From the NCBI GenBank assembly GCA_037074705.1, contig CM073595.1, positions 73,828,139 through 73,892,138 on the forward strand: a stretch of 64,000 bases of DNA. The letters run 5' to 3'. Each line of letters begins with the position of its first letter. Within the stretch, counting starts at the first letter, position 1. The notes under the pieces were generated by a model. That model made no database searches and was not told the origin of the DNA. It was given only the letters and a program-made list of their open reading frames with translations. This stretch comes from Zhengitettix transpicula. Lineage: Eukaryota; Arthropoda; Insecta; Orthoptera; Tetrigidae. Both the position numbers and the translations under genes were made by a program. Positions 46,544 to 57,822 of the stretch are shown here, piece by piece.

Positions 46544-47624
46544 TGTAATAAACAACATAGCAATTATTGAATTAAATGAACCTAATTAAATTTCGCCACA
46601 CGTTGGAACGCCATAAATGTAATGTGCAAAACGAATTAATTACTTAAATTGGACTAATTATTAAAAGGAAACATTAAAAATCATATTGTAAACGTTAACA
46701 AAAGGTAGAATATCGTCAGATTTCGACTTCGATTTCATTTCGTTTTATTTGGATTAATTGAAATTATTGAATGAAAAGAGCATGTAAATAATTACATTTA
46801 TTAAATTCACTTAAACAATTGGTTTATTATGCACAACTATTTACTTTATAAAACAAATTACTTGTTGGACTTGACATCAATTTTTATACAAAAATGTCCT
46901 TTTCTCTTACCTCAGGGTCTTTATTGGGTCTTTTAAATAAAGAAAAATTAAAATATTTACAATTCACTACTAACAAATATTTTTATAAACTCTCGAAATT
47001 TAATCCAAATAAAACGAAATGAAATCGAAGTCGAAATCTGACGATATTCTACCTTTTGTTAACGTTTACAATATGATTTTTAATGTTTCCTTTTTTACTC
47101 ACTGTTGTAGCGGTACCAGGGCAATTGTAGAGAGATTTTATAACACACCTTCACCTCGAACACTTTAACATGCCATGTATCACTGAATTTACTTTACTTC
47201 ACTTTGCCATACTCCGGCCGATTGACCACCGGACACAATTCTTCCGAAACCTTCGTCCCACCTATATCCGTCGACTTTACTTTGAGAGCTCCTCCATATC
47301 GCAGGCCAAATGTGGATTGACGCTCTCGTCTAATCTCCAAACGAATTAATTTTGTTCTGTCCTCTACTGATATCCTTCACCAACAGCGAAACTCGATTAT
47401 TCTGTATTCCACAATGCCCTGTGGCTGAGCAACAAAATGTCAACTACTCCTGCATGCATCAAGGTTTCGTGGCTGACTACCGCTCCGTCAACTTACGCGC
47501 ACTCAAACCAACAATGTCCTGCCTGTTCAGTATTCTCGACCATTATTGTATCTGTGTGTTCGCCGATAACAATTTAGTTCAATAATCTCTAATTATTAAT
47601 TATTTTATTTGCCCTTTTATCATT

Positions 47625-47627
<3 letters not shown>
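46544..47627 (-). mobile_element. LTR-type element, copy I
   Basis: Minus orientation, reading TGTAATGATAAAAGGGCAAA down from 47627. The markers in reverse are GCGGTACCAGGG (near 47111), a donor-like ACAGTGAGTAA, CGAAATCTGACGATATTC (47032-47049), CTCAGGGTC (46911-46919) and a primer-like site (46594-46613 reversed: TGGCGTTCCAACGTGTGGCG). The far end TGTAAT is at 46544. Between the tRNA-complementary motif and the primer site it carries an inverted copy of its own GTCAGATTTCG region (see 46663-47094). Confidence 0.75.
46663..47094. repeat. Perfect 95-bp inverted repeat inside LTR copy I
   Basis: Arms 46663-46757 and 47000-47094 are exact reverse complements by my base-by-base reading, separated by 242 bp. 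Each arm includes AACGTTAACAAAAGGTAGAA and ATCGTCAGATTTCGACTTCG. The right arm is in the normal place for the element; the left arm is the extra copy. Confidence 0.9.
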
Positions 47628-47679
<52 letters not shown>

Positions 47680-48263
47680 CTTAATAACCATTTTTTACAT
47701 TACTAAGGACTAGTAAATAATTCTATACATACCATTAAATTGTTCCTTGATATAAATTGTGGCCTTATTAAATGGCAAAAGAATTATATGTCGAACGCAC
47801 AAATTTCCGAAAAGTTTAGATTTAGATTCAAGTAAAAATTGTGTGATATAAAAACACGACATATAAGATAAACATTATTATATTATTTGATGGCTCGACA
47901 GCCCGTCGAGGGCCTTGGCCTACCGGGACGCCTGCCAGACTGTCATCTCCAGGATTAGTGACCAGGTTCTATATTCCAGCCACCTTAATCATTTATTGAC
48001 CTGAAATTTAATTCCACTTGCCCATATTATAATCCCAGTGCCTTTTGCCGTTTAATAATGACCCGATTGTACTTCTTTCTTTGACTTCAGTAAAGAAACG
48101 TCATTAATAACGATCACTTTTTAAAATCTCGTGGTCTCCCAACCACTCCTCGAAAATCCCTGTTTTTAAGATTTTCACCAATTATAATTTTCGTTTTCGC
48201 CCCTCACCGTATAATGACTTGTAGGAACAGGTTTTTGTTCTTCAGACTAAATTTAGCCCTGCG
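47628..48263. other. (TA)24 tract, then nothing recognised
   Basis: (TA)n at 47628-47676 follows the outer end of copy I. The remainder has no gene or repeat that I can support. GC-richer sequence near 47890-47950 shows no motif. Confidence 0.5.
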
Positions 48264-48754
48264 TAGGGTGGTATTTATGTTCTTTGACTTGACAGCGGGT
48301 AGTTCCAGAAGTACGCGACATAACAAAGAAAACAACACTTTGGTAAAAAAAAATAACTTTATTTCTCAACGTAATCTCTTTTTAACTCGTCACATTTTCC
48401 CCAGCGATGTTCAATAGCTTCGATACCCTATTTAAAATAAGAACCATCGAGTTCCTCAAAGTAGCAGTCAACCACAGTCTCCACTTCGTCATTGATGGAA
48501 AATCTTATATCATCGAGACATATTTTTCGAGTTTTGAAAGAGAAAATAATCCGAGGGAGCTACATCCTATGAATAGCACCTGAGGAAGCAATTAATTGAT
48601 TTTTTTCTATCCCGATAATCGACGTGACTGCTGGTGCATTGTGGTGATGAAAGAACACTTTTTTCGCCAAATTCAGCCGTTTTTTTATTGATTTCATCAT
48701 TCAAACGCTGCAATCAGGTCACATAATACTCGCCGTTGATTGTTTAATATATAT

Positions 48755-49897
48755 TGTAATAATTAAGTAAGTCTTTAATTAAAAGAAATTATTAACAAAA
48801 AATTTAATAAAATTTAAATGAAATTAGCCACATATTGAAGACGCCATTTATGTGATAATTAATAAGGTGATGAATTAAATTTCCCCACGTTGTTGGGCCA
48901 TTTATGTAATGATTAATAAGGTGGTCTTAATTAATAGGAATAATTAACAAAATTATTATGTATTTAATAATTTATAGTTGATAATTACACATTATAAGCC
49001 CTGCTTTGCACGCTGAATTCCATCAATTTAACAAACAAATATTTCAATTTTTATTTTATTAATTCGTGGCGTTCTATGAAAATATAGCTTTATAATTTTA
49101 CAAACAATTACGTTGAATTTCTCATTATCTCAGGGTCACTACTGGGTTTGATAGTAAGAACAAATACAATCTCATGAACTAAAACATTAAAAATCCAAAC
49201 TCATTGAAGTTAACGGAATACAAGATTAAATACATAAAGTAAAATAAAACAAATGAAATGAAAAACGCGAACGAAATCTGACTATACCCTTTAATTATCG
49301 TTTACAGTCATTAATAATTGTTTTGTACTCACGACAGTGCTACTGGTACCAGTTCGGACTCTTGTATCTTGAAGTCAAAACCCACTAAACAGGCCATTAT
49401 ACACTGCTTCTACACTTCAGATTTTTAAAACACGGTAGTAGCTCTGGATCTCTGCTATCCTGGAACCTGGATTAGCTCACCCTCAGCCAGTTGCCGGACG
49501 TAGGTCTCCTCAAAGTCTCTCTATGCGAAAATTAGTTCAGTTAGTGAAGCAAAACTTCTGCTTTCAAACTGCGTTTTTATAAGTCTCTCCGTCAAAACAG
49601 TTTACTTGCGTTTTATGTAAACTATTATATCTCGCTGTTGGACTTCCTTCATAATTCTGGATCCGCAGACTTTTACTGTTTCTATTTCTTTATGTGGACC
49701 GAACTGCTATGTCCCAGTTCTCGACGCAGACATTTTCCTTTCACGTCTTGCCGCTGACTGAGTTCTCTACGCGCGCGATTTCTAGTCTCGATTGTTAACA
49801 AAGAATGGCCCGCCTTGATTGTCGTCTTTAAGCACCCGTACCGCCAACAATTAAATTATATGAAAAACAATTAATAGCCTGTTTAATTGGTATTACA
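48755..49897 (-). mobile_element. LTR-type element, copy J
   Basis: Minus orientation; starts TGTAATACCAATTAAACAGG (down from 49897), same subfamily as A. CTGGTACCAG at 49343-49352, donor-like GTGAGTAC, AATCTGACTATACCC, ATCTCAGGGTC (49127-49137). Two reversed primer-like sites lie at 48883-48900 (TGGCCCAACAACGTGGGG) and 48827-48846. The far end TGTAATAATTAAGT is at 48755. It abuts K head-to-head across (TA)7. Confidence 0.85.
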
Positions 49898-49911
49898 ATA
49901 TATATATATAT

Positions 49912-51210
49912 TGTAATACTAATTAGAGGCCATTAGTGATTTAATAATTGGAAATTTGTGGTGGATTGTTATCGGCGAAAATATAAAACAACAACGGGTA
50001 CACATGTACAGGCGAGCCTTTGTCGGCAGCAGGCATTTCTAAAACTCCAGTCTAACGGCGACAGTTGCGGGCAGATTGTCATCAAGAAAAGTCGCGGGCA
50101 GAAATTCATCAAGAAAAGTAGCAGGTTGAATTTGATCAAGTAAAGGTTTCCGGACAGTAATTCATCGAGTAAAAGTTGCAGGAAAGTAATTTAATAAGTC
50201 AAGCCACAGTAGAAATTCAAATAGTAAAAACTGTTCGCGAAATTCATCGAGAAAGAGTTTGATAACAATCTGGCTGACCAATAGTTAAAACGAGAAATAC
50301 CATATTTGCTGGTGAGAGTGAGACTTGATGCGGAGGATCACAGGAGCTGTACGGAGTAACCGTTCCAGTGGATAGATGCCAAAGTTAGGACAGTGTTTTC
50401 GAAAATAAATTTAAATTCTGTGAAATTATGGCCTGTTAGATGTGAAAAGTGCATATTGCATCAGAACCCAAAACGAAAGCCTGGTACCAGCAGAGACTGT
50501 AAGTAGAAAGAAATTTAATAAAAGTTCGTAAACGTTAAATAAGGATCAAATCGTCTTATTTCGGTTTCACATTTATTTTATTGTTTAACTTTAATATTGT
50601 AAAGAAAAATTTTGGTTGTTTAATTAAAATGTAAAACGGTTAGTTCTTTATTTAGAAGGCCCAAATAAACGACCCTGAGATGAGAGTTGATAAAATCTGT
50701 AAAATAGCAAGAACATAAATGTAAAAAAAATCACGTCAAGAAATGTTATATTTTTTACTTAGAATAAATTAATTGTTTTGTGAGGTTTAAAAATTTGGTA
50801 AATTATTTTGAATCCTTTTCGTTATATTTAATAAAATAAAATTAATCCATTAATCAATTGCTTATATTTTGTTAATATTCAATTCATCTAATTTAATAAT
50901 TGTCTTCTATTCATTACATTTTGGCGCCCCACGTTTGGCGCCAAAATGTAATAAACAAAGAATTTTAATTAATTAACAATTAATTTGCCCCACGTTGAGG
51001 GGTCAAAATGTAATGGATAAAAGTCAATTATTCATTACATTTTGGTGCCTCAACGTGGGCGAATTCAATTAATTTCTGGTTAATTATTACATTTTGGCTT
51101 CACCAACGTGAGGCAATTCATCTAATTCAATAATTGTCTTTTATTCAGTACATTTTGACCCTCAACGTGGGGCAAATTAATTGTTAATTAATTAAAATCC
51201 TTTGTTTATT

Positions 51211-51213
<3 letters not shown>
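49912..51213 (+). mobile_element. LTR-type element, copy K, with five primer-site repeats
   Basis: Starts TGTAATACTAATTAGAGGCC (subfamily of G and H). Markers: CTGGTACCAG (50481-50490), GACTGTAAGTAG donor-like, CGTCTTATTTCGG near 50551, CGACCCTGAGATGAGAG (50670-50686), first LTR end ATTACA (50913-50918). The primer-site array runs to 51173 and the last ATTACA is at 51208-51213, followed by (TA)n to about 51241. No coding capacity; the plus frame 49958-50143 is a shadow. Confidence 0.85.
50922..51173. promoter_or_regulatory. Array of five primer-binding-like sites, one inverted
   Basis: Plus-strand sites: TGGCGCCCCACGTTTGGC (50922-50939), TGGTGCCTCAACGTGGGC (51043-51060), TGGCTTCACCAACGTGAGGC (51095-51114), TGACCCTCAACGTGGGGC (51156-51173). 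A minus-strand site lies at 50987-51005 (TGACCCCTCAACGTGGGGC). The centre TTTGGCGCCAAA (50934-50945) is a palindrome joining a plus and a minus unit. Confidence 0.75.
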
Positions 51214-51241
<28 letters not shown>

Positions 51242-52102
51242 TCAATTAAAATTATTCCACGCGCTTCCCAAAAAATTGACGCCATGACCTTGTCAGTAGA
51301 TGTAGATGTCTTCGCCTTCTTTGTAGCCGATTCAGTCCATTGTTTTCATTTTTTACTTCGACTGAAGTGTGAAGTGATGAACCCATGTTTCACCCATCAT
51401 TATGAACCTAGGCAAAAACTCGGCTTTATTGCTGTGATACATCGCCAAAAAATCGGTTCAAACATCCCGTTTTTGTTGCATTTTAAGCAAACGCAGCAAC
51501 CATCTTGCGCACAGCTTTCTCACGTCCAGATTTCCCTCAGTATGCGATGTACAGCACTTTTTTAAATGCCTACCTTGGCTACTAGCTCGCGCATTTTCGG
51601 TCGACGGCCATCCCAATACCAAGTTGTGAATTTTCGTCACCATTTCTGGCGTGGTCACTTCATTTCGTCGATCACCGCGATGTTTTAGTCTTGACAGCTC
51701 ATATGGCTTCGTTTAAACTCTGCCACCCAATATTTTATTGTTGTAAACGGAGGAGCAGATTCCACCAGAGTCAAATCAAATGGATTTTGATATTGGCTGG
51801 ACTGCGACTCGAATGAAGACGATTTTTTTTTCCAAGTTTACAAATTTACTGAGAGCGTCCAATATTGGTGACTGTCACGCCAAATAATGTAGCGTCTTCA
51901 ACCTTGACCACTTTTGTTTTTCAAACAAGCAGCACTCTAAACGGTAGGTCGGGCTCTTCTGGACGGGACTGACTGGCGCCAACTGATCAGGTGTTCACAG
52001 CCCTGAACTCAACTCCTGAAACTTCAACAGTACATACGCGATGCGACAAAATTTAATTCGCATTATTCGCAGACATTTACATATAAACGGGATCCCCTCG
52101 TA

Positions 52103-52429
52103 CGTTTTATACCTATTTCCCTATCTCAACGAATTTCATGGCAATATTACATTACGTCTACTTTTGACCCCTTTAAATCAATGATACGGCGTCGCTGTAT
52201 TGTATTCAAGTCTCTTAAAATATCTTCCTTTAAATAATAACTCTCGCGTCCGCGGTGTTCAAATCCAACTGGCTTGAACGGATGACAGTAATATCTGAGG
52301 AAAAACAACCATGGCAACATTCGGTGGCTTTAAGAAACGAGCTACGTTTCCATTAAACACGATGAGGACCGAAATATACTTTTACTTGGATTTTGATCAG
52401 GCTGCTACAATGACGCTGAAGTTTTCCGA
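52103..52429. other. Intergenic, nothing recognised
   Basis: No gene or repeat supported between the mariner end and the jockey LINE. Confidence 0.4.
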
Positions 52430-52437
52430 GTGTCTTT

Positions 52438-53663
52438 GGTTTTTTTTATTAGACAAAAATTTTCTCTTAAGATTATTTGTTGTTATATAAAGTTTACAGT
52501 ATGTACAATTAAAATTCTGTACATAATTAACCTGGGAACTTGGCACTTATGTTAATCCAGCAATTAACATAATTTTGCAAATTTTTTCTTGTATTTGAAT
52601 TTGGGTGTTTGAGGGGCATACATTGTTGGGTTATGAGGGTTCGCTGGTGATGTTGAATTTGATGGGATGGATGGAATGGGTGGGTGGGGTCTGCGGGTAT
52701 GAGGATGGGGTGGGTTATGAGGTGCCAGAGTGTTCTGGGGGAAGGATGAGGTCGATAGAGCGTTTTCGCTTGAGACGACGTGTGTGTAGTGGTAGGGGAG
52801 GGTTGCTGTGGAATTGCTGGATCGTGGTGTCAGGATGGTTGAAGGTGCTTTTCATTAGTGAGGTTACGGATTTGGTGATTATTGAGTTGACTTGGGGAAG
52901 TTTAATGTCGTGGTGGATGATGGAATTTCTGAGTGATGGTGCGAAGGATTATGTTTTGTTTGGATTTTGGCTGAATGGTTTTTGACTGTTGCTCCCCAAA
53001 TGGATGAGGCGTAGGACCAGGTAGGTTGTATTATGGAGAGATATACTAGGCGTTTTGTGCTGAGGGCGAGTGGGGATTTTCTGTTTAGGAGAGTTCTGAA
53101 GTTAAGGTTGATTTTGGAGAGGAGGTGTTTAATGTGCGATTTCCAAGAGTGCTTTCAATAGAAGAGAAGTCCTAGGTAGGTGGTTTCTGTTTTTGTGGGT
53201 TTTTCGGCGTTGTTTAGATAGAGGGGGATGTGCGGAGGAAGGTTTTTGGGTAATGTGAATGGGACGGTTACTGATTTGGTGGGATTTATGCTGATTCGCC
53301 ATTGTTTGGACCAATACTCTAGGTGGGTGAGTGCTGACTGAAGACGTTATATACTGTAGGTGAGAGTAGGTTTGAGAAGATTGTGCTAGTGGCGGGATGT
53401 TGTGGAATATCGTGGGAGAAGATGTTGTATAGGAAGGGGGCAATAACTTCCTAGGGGAACACCTGCAGCGATGGGGTGGGGTCGTTTAATGTCGTGGTGG
53501 ATGATGGAATTTCTAAGGTACCAGGAAGAGTTACTGATGGTGCGAAGGATTATGTTTTGTTTGGTTTGGATTTTGGCTGAATGGGTTTTGGCTGTTGCTC
53601 CCCATATGGATAAGGCGTAGGACCAGGTGGGTTGAATTATGGAGAGATATACTAGGCGTTTTG
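52438..53663 (-). mobile_element. Jockey-clade LINE, 5'-truncated, copy 2
   Basis: Very similar to copy 1 (18414-19617), in the same orientation. The minus strand gives HITQKPSSAHPPLS, TSLLLKALLEIAH and a broken C-terminal domain. A target duplication GTGTCTTT at 52430-52437 and 53664-53671 fixes both ends, and the A-tail (T-run) is at 52440. The part at about 53480-53663 repeats the segment at about 52905-53057, so the copy is internally rearranged and RT motifs found in copy 1 (KAFDK) are missing. The plus-strand frame 52605-52985 is only the complement. Confidence 0.85.
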
Positions 53664-53671
53664 GTGTCTTT

Positions 53672-54486
53672 TGTATAAATGAGCCGCAGACATGATTCCC
53701 AGATACTGTTGTGGATAAACAATCAATTTAAACTTTTAGCTGCCTATCTGATGAATCCGTAACGCGAACTGATGTTAAGACAGTTGCAGATGGGCCGAGA
53801 ATGCTTATCGTGAAGTGTTTTTTTCTTCTGCACTCGTCCCAGCTGTGTGGAAGCTGTCATCACAAACCCAGGCTGCTCTTCGCTCCTAATAAAAAGCTCA
53901 TTTGCCGGCGAGGAACTAAATTTCAAGCTCGGTACGTTCAACTAATTCGTTTATTGCGTAGCTGCTTCAATGCGTTCGGAAGCTGAGATGCTGAGATAAC
54001 AGCTGGTCATATATCGGGAAGCCGAAAGTAAATGTTGAAGTAGGAATTTTTTGTCGTGCGGCACGGCCCTCGTACAGTGTTGCCACGTCGACGCGTGCCC
54101 CGGTAAGCGGATTTCCACCGGGCACAGTCTCTTCACTAAGCGCAAAGAGCACATCATCTGCCACGGTGTAAACAACGCTTTTCTGTCACATCTCCTCCAT
54201 TTCCGCGTGACGTGAACTCCCCCCTCGCCCCTCCCCCACCACTATGAGGATAAAATCGCGAGTCTTTACTAACGAGACCGCGGAAATTGGCGAATTAGCA
54301 GGTCATATTAGATCATTTCAGAAGGGCAAAGACCGCATCCTTACACGTGCTGGGGAGTTTTGAAAAGCTTGCACAATTCGTTTGGATTGAAAAACCACAT
54401 AAGAACACTCTCGATGCTTAAATCGTTTGTTATTATTTTTTAAAAAACTTAAACTTAATCCCAGGAGCTATCGACATCCATATTAC

Positions 54487-54526
<40 letters not shown>

Positions 54527-54734
54527 TTAATATAATTATTTTAAAATATAAGCTAGGTTTAGGGACATTATTTCAACTATAAATACATGTACATAACATT
54601 AAATTAATTAAAAGTTAATTTTGAAAAAGTTAAAGAAAGAATTAATATTGTACTGGCCTGCAAAGAAGAAAGTGGAAAGATATCTGAAAACAGAGATTAA
54701 CTAACAATTTATCACGTTAGGAGACAATGAATGT
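53672..54734. other. Intergenic; a GC-richer block of unknown meaning
   Basis: At 53950-54180 two overlapping minus frames (74 and 65 residues) cover a GC-richer block. I recognise no domain and see no convincing splice sites. A (TA)n tract lies at 54490-54522. Confidence 0.4.
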
Positions 54735-56215
54735 TACCATTTTTCTTTTTAGTTTATAACAGGGTACCGTCACTTCACTACCCTATATTCACTAGAGTGT
54801 TCAGATTAAGTCTAAATTTTCTTTCGGTTAGAGGACTTTCGCTGAAAACTCTTGCAGGTAAATTCTTCCAGTCATTTATTGTCCTTTTTAGGTATGAGTA
54901 TTTTCCAACATATGCTTTTTGCTGTCTGGTATTTCACTGAAACATGTGGTCAGTCCTCGCGTACCGAGTCGGTCCTCTCAATCTATCTAGAATTCCTTGC
55001 CAAGGTTTTTGACCTGACCCTTTCCCTCCTCGTCTAGCAGCTTTACCATGTCCAGGTCCTACCTTTACGAATTCCGCGGCCCTTTTCTCAACTCTCTCCA
55101 TGGTGTAGTGGTAGATTTATTAAATGATAAAGTAAAGCGATATTTTCCAGAATTTAGTAATTATTTAACTGAACATAAAAAAATAAATACAAATTATGCG
55201 TGTTCAGTTAGCCGGGCAAACCAATCGGATCCCTTAGTCGCAAGTTAAACCATGGTTTACGGTAATTCCCCCCAGGCGCGTCAAGGATTGAGACACTTGG
55301 CAGTTACCTCGCGTTGATCTCTGGCTGTGATCATGTGGCACCCTCGTCCTCTCCGAGTCCTCTGGATGATACACGTTTGGGGCTGTACGTCCGTCCCTGG
55401 CGACGGTTCGTCGAGGAGTCTCTCTACACTTTCTTTACAGCCCCTTCGCTGCATGTGAAATATCGATGTTCTCGACCAATCTTCGATCGATCTTTCCTGA
55501 ACCAAGAAATGTGATTGCCCACGGTGAGACAGTCCAGGTAACTTCCGAGGGTCAACACAGTACGTGCCTAAGTCCAAACCGAAGGGATTATCTATCCGCC
55601 ACGGCGGCGCCTGGTCAAATTCCAACTTGCAAAGCTCTAAACCCTTGCCAATATCTAATTATATTAAAATGAATATATATATATATATATCAATAATAAA
55701 ACTATCGCGCTACAAAGGATTCTGTCTGATTTTTCCTATACGGATTCAAGCATGCTACACCATGTCCCATTAGTGGGCGTAGATATTGCCATTTCCTTGG
55801 ATTTTGCATTGCCCTTTTTGAGAGATCTCATTACAAAGTGCAAAGTATTCCACGCTTTCCTTGTAGCGTAGTTTACCTGTTCCTTCCACCCCAGATTACA
55901 GTGAAAATAAATGCCTAGGTATTTACAATTTGTCTCCTGGGCTACTGTTTCACCCCTTTTTTTTATTCCAAGGCATATTTTAGGCGCATTTTGGTGAAAC
56001 TAATCGTCTTACTTTTGTCATTGTCTCTTAGCCCATGTTCTTAGTATGTCTAAGTCGTTTTGGAGGTTATCTGCGTCTTGTTTGCCACGTATTTTCTTGT
56101 ATATTACTCAGTCATCTGCAAATGTCGCAACTAATGAATTTATACCAATTGGTAAATCGTTGCTGAATATCCATTCAATCGACAGCCTTTCCACAGTAAT
56201 TATACTGATAATTGC
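54735..56215 (-). pseudogene. LINE (insect jockey-like) ORF2, RT to C-terminus, interrupted
   Basis: From the minus strand, starting near 56190: NDLPIGINSLVATFADD (the F/YADD catalytic box), VIYKKIRGKQDADNLQNDLD, KYLGIYFHCNLGWKEQVNYA and RKAWNTLHFVMRSLKKGNAK. It then reaches DPYRKNQ near 55720, where about 600 bp of other sequence intervenes. It resumes near 55100 with MERVEKRAAEFVKVGPGHGK, then TRYARTDHMFQ, YVGKYSYLKRTINDWKNLPA and RVFSESPLTERKF, ending about 54735. Many frameshifts. It is a 5'-truncated dead copy whose RT active-site box is still legible. The LINE tail at 15.6 kb has the same C-terminal signature. Confidence 0.85.
55105..55705. mobile_element. Unidentified insertion inside the LINE
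   Basis: It lies between the 'DPYRKNQ' and 'ERVEKRAAEF' parts of the LINE, which are normally adjacent. It contains a (TA)n at 55674-55690, a perfect 14-base palindrome TAAACCATGGTTTA (about 55246-55259) and frames on both strands (55281-55625 minus, 55314-55672 plus) without recognisable motifs. No clear target duplication or terminal repeat was found, so the class is unknown. Confidence 0.5.
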
Positions 56216-56682
56216 GTAGATGAATATACCAAATTCCTTTTACACAGATATCAAATATATAAGGTTTGTTCCAAAATATTGATTCTTGACATTGAATAAC
56301 TAGAATTGCCAGGAATCCTATAGTCTCATTTATCTCTGACGTCACTTGTATCCGAAAGTCACAACGAGATACGAATATCGAAATAATATTTGGATCTCTC
56401 TCAACTTGTTAGTTCCCTCGTATATCAACTGTCCGCGATTTTCTGTCCGAAAAACAAACATCGTCTATTAATGTCATTCCAAGTTGTATCGAATCACCAA
56501 TCATTCCAACCGTAAACATGCGTAAACTACAATCTAATTTAATGATATTCATGAGAGTTTAATTAAGAATTGAAAATTATTTATTCATATTATTCACAAC
56601 ACAAATTGCACGTAGTTCGTTACAAAAATCTTCCAAATATCCTTGTCCGGCAAAGAAATTCGCTGCCGACGACTATATATAT
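56216..56682. other. Intergenic, nothing recognised
   Basis: No supported gene or repeat. Confidence 0.4.
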
Positions 56683-57785
56683 TGTAATGCCAATTAATTA
56701 GGCCATTAATTGTTTGGACATAAAATTTGAATTGTTTGAGAAATCCATTGTAGCGGTCTGATCGAACAAAGCGACAATGGAAAAGCGAACTCACTTGCTT
56801 TGTCGAAAAGTCAAAAATGGCGCATGCGTGCTTAAACTCGGGAGCACTAGGAGTTCAGTTCGCGGAAAAAACATCGTGAGGAGCAGAACAAGTAGTTAAC
56901 TGTTAGTTGGTGGCGGGACATTTCAGACGACGGAACAAATAATACTAGAGTAGAGACTAGCCGTCGTTAATGTATTATTAAACAAAGTTGTGAATTTAAG
57001 ACAAAGTAAAAACATTCACGGAAGTATTACCTCTTAAAAATCGCTAAGTAAAAGCAGTTTACGTCTATAGCCAGCCAGGAAAGAAAGCCAGCAGTTTACG
57101 TCTATAGCCAGCCGGAATAGTAAAGTTGCAGTTTAAGTCCAAAGCGGTAGAAGACTAACAAATCTACGAATCATAGGATTCGTATAAGGCAAGCAGGCAT
57201 CAGATAGCTGACATTCAGGAGGATCATCCAAGTTCCTGTGAGCCTATAAATTTTGACTTCAATAGTGTAAAATCTGTGAGATGACTTTTAGAATCAGTGT
57301 ATAATTTTGCAATAGTGTACTTCTGAAACCAAAAGGAATGATGGTACCAGCTGGACAGATGTAAGTAACAAAACCGAAACTAATGATTAATTGTAAACGT
57401 AATTAAAGGATAGAGTCAGATTTCGTTCTCTTTTAAATTGTCAATCAAAGTTAATTTCTTTTCCTTTTAATTTATTTCTATCGACGTATTGTTTAGGTAG
57501 ATGTGAACTGTTTGTTAATAAGATTTTAAAATCAATTTGTTGTGTCCATTATCAAACCCAGTCAAGGCCCTGAGAGAATGAGATCTCAAATTTTGTGTTT
57601 GTAATCATCTTTTGTTGACAAAAAATAAATAAATATTTTGTTTGTTAAATTCGATCTTTTCATTTAATAAAAAGCCTTCCATTGAATTATTACATAAATG
57701 GCGCTTCACGTGAGGTAAATTCTTCAAACGAAAAGTAAATTCATTAAATTCTTTAAATTAAATAAAGGTTTCATATTTGAATATT

Positions 57786-57788
<3 letters not shown>
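56683..57788 (+). mobile_element. LTR-type element, copy M
   Basis: Starts TGTAATGCCAATTAATTAGG after a short TA tract. Markers: ATGGTACCAG (palindrome with one change, near 57342), AGATGTAAGTAAC donor-like, GAGTCAGATTTCG near 57412, GGCCCTGAGAG (57566-57576), LTR end ATTACA (57689-57694), primer-like TGGCGCTTCACGTGAGG (57699-57715), final ATTACA at 57783-57788, then (TA)n. CAGTTTACGTCTATAGCCAG occurs twice in tandem (57055, 57091). Confidence 0.8.

Positions 57789-57822
<34 letters not shown>

Larger units (their letters stand above)
48264..52102 (-). mobile_element. mariner-like element split by LTR pair J/K
   Basis: The N-terminal half lies at 52102-51242 and the C-terminal half at 48750-48264 on the minus strand. 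The right end reads TACGAGGGGATCCCG inward from 52102. The left end (TAGGGTGGTATTTATG, 48264) is only roughly its partner. In order: IKYWVAEFKRSH (HTH region, near 51730), VTTPEMVTKIHNLVLGW, LCARWLLRLLKMQQKRD, MGETWVHHFT (first catalytic D changed to G), VMASIFWEARGIILID ending near 51242. Then, across the insertion, TINGEYYV and LQRLNDEINKKTAEFG (near 48740-48680) and EHRWGKCDELKRDYVEK at about 48415-48360. Numerous stops. An intact element would be about 1.3 kb. Confidence 0.85.

Noticed and set aside
53951..54175. GC-richer minus frame considered as a host exon
   Set aside because: No convincing acceptor/donor pair in phase and no recognised domain.
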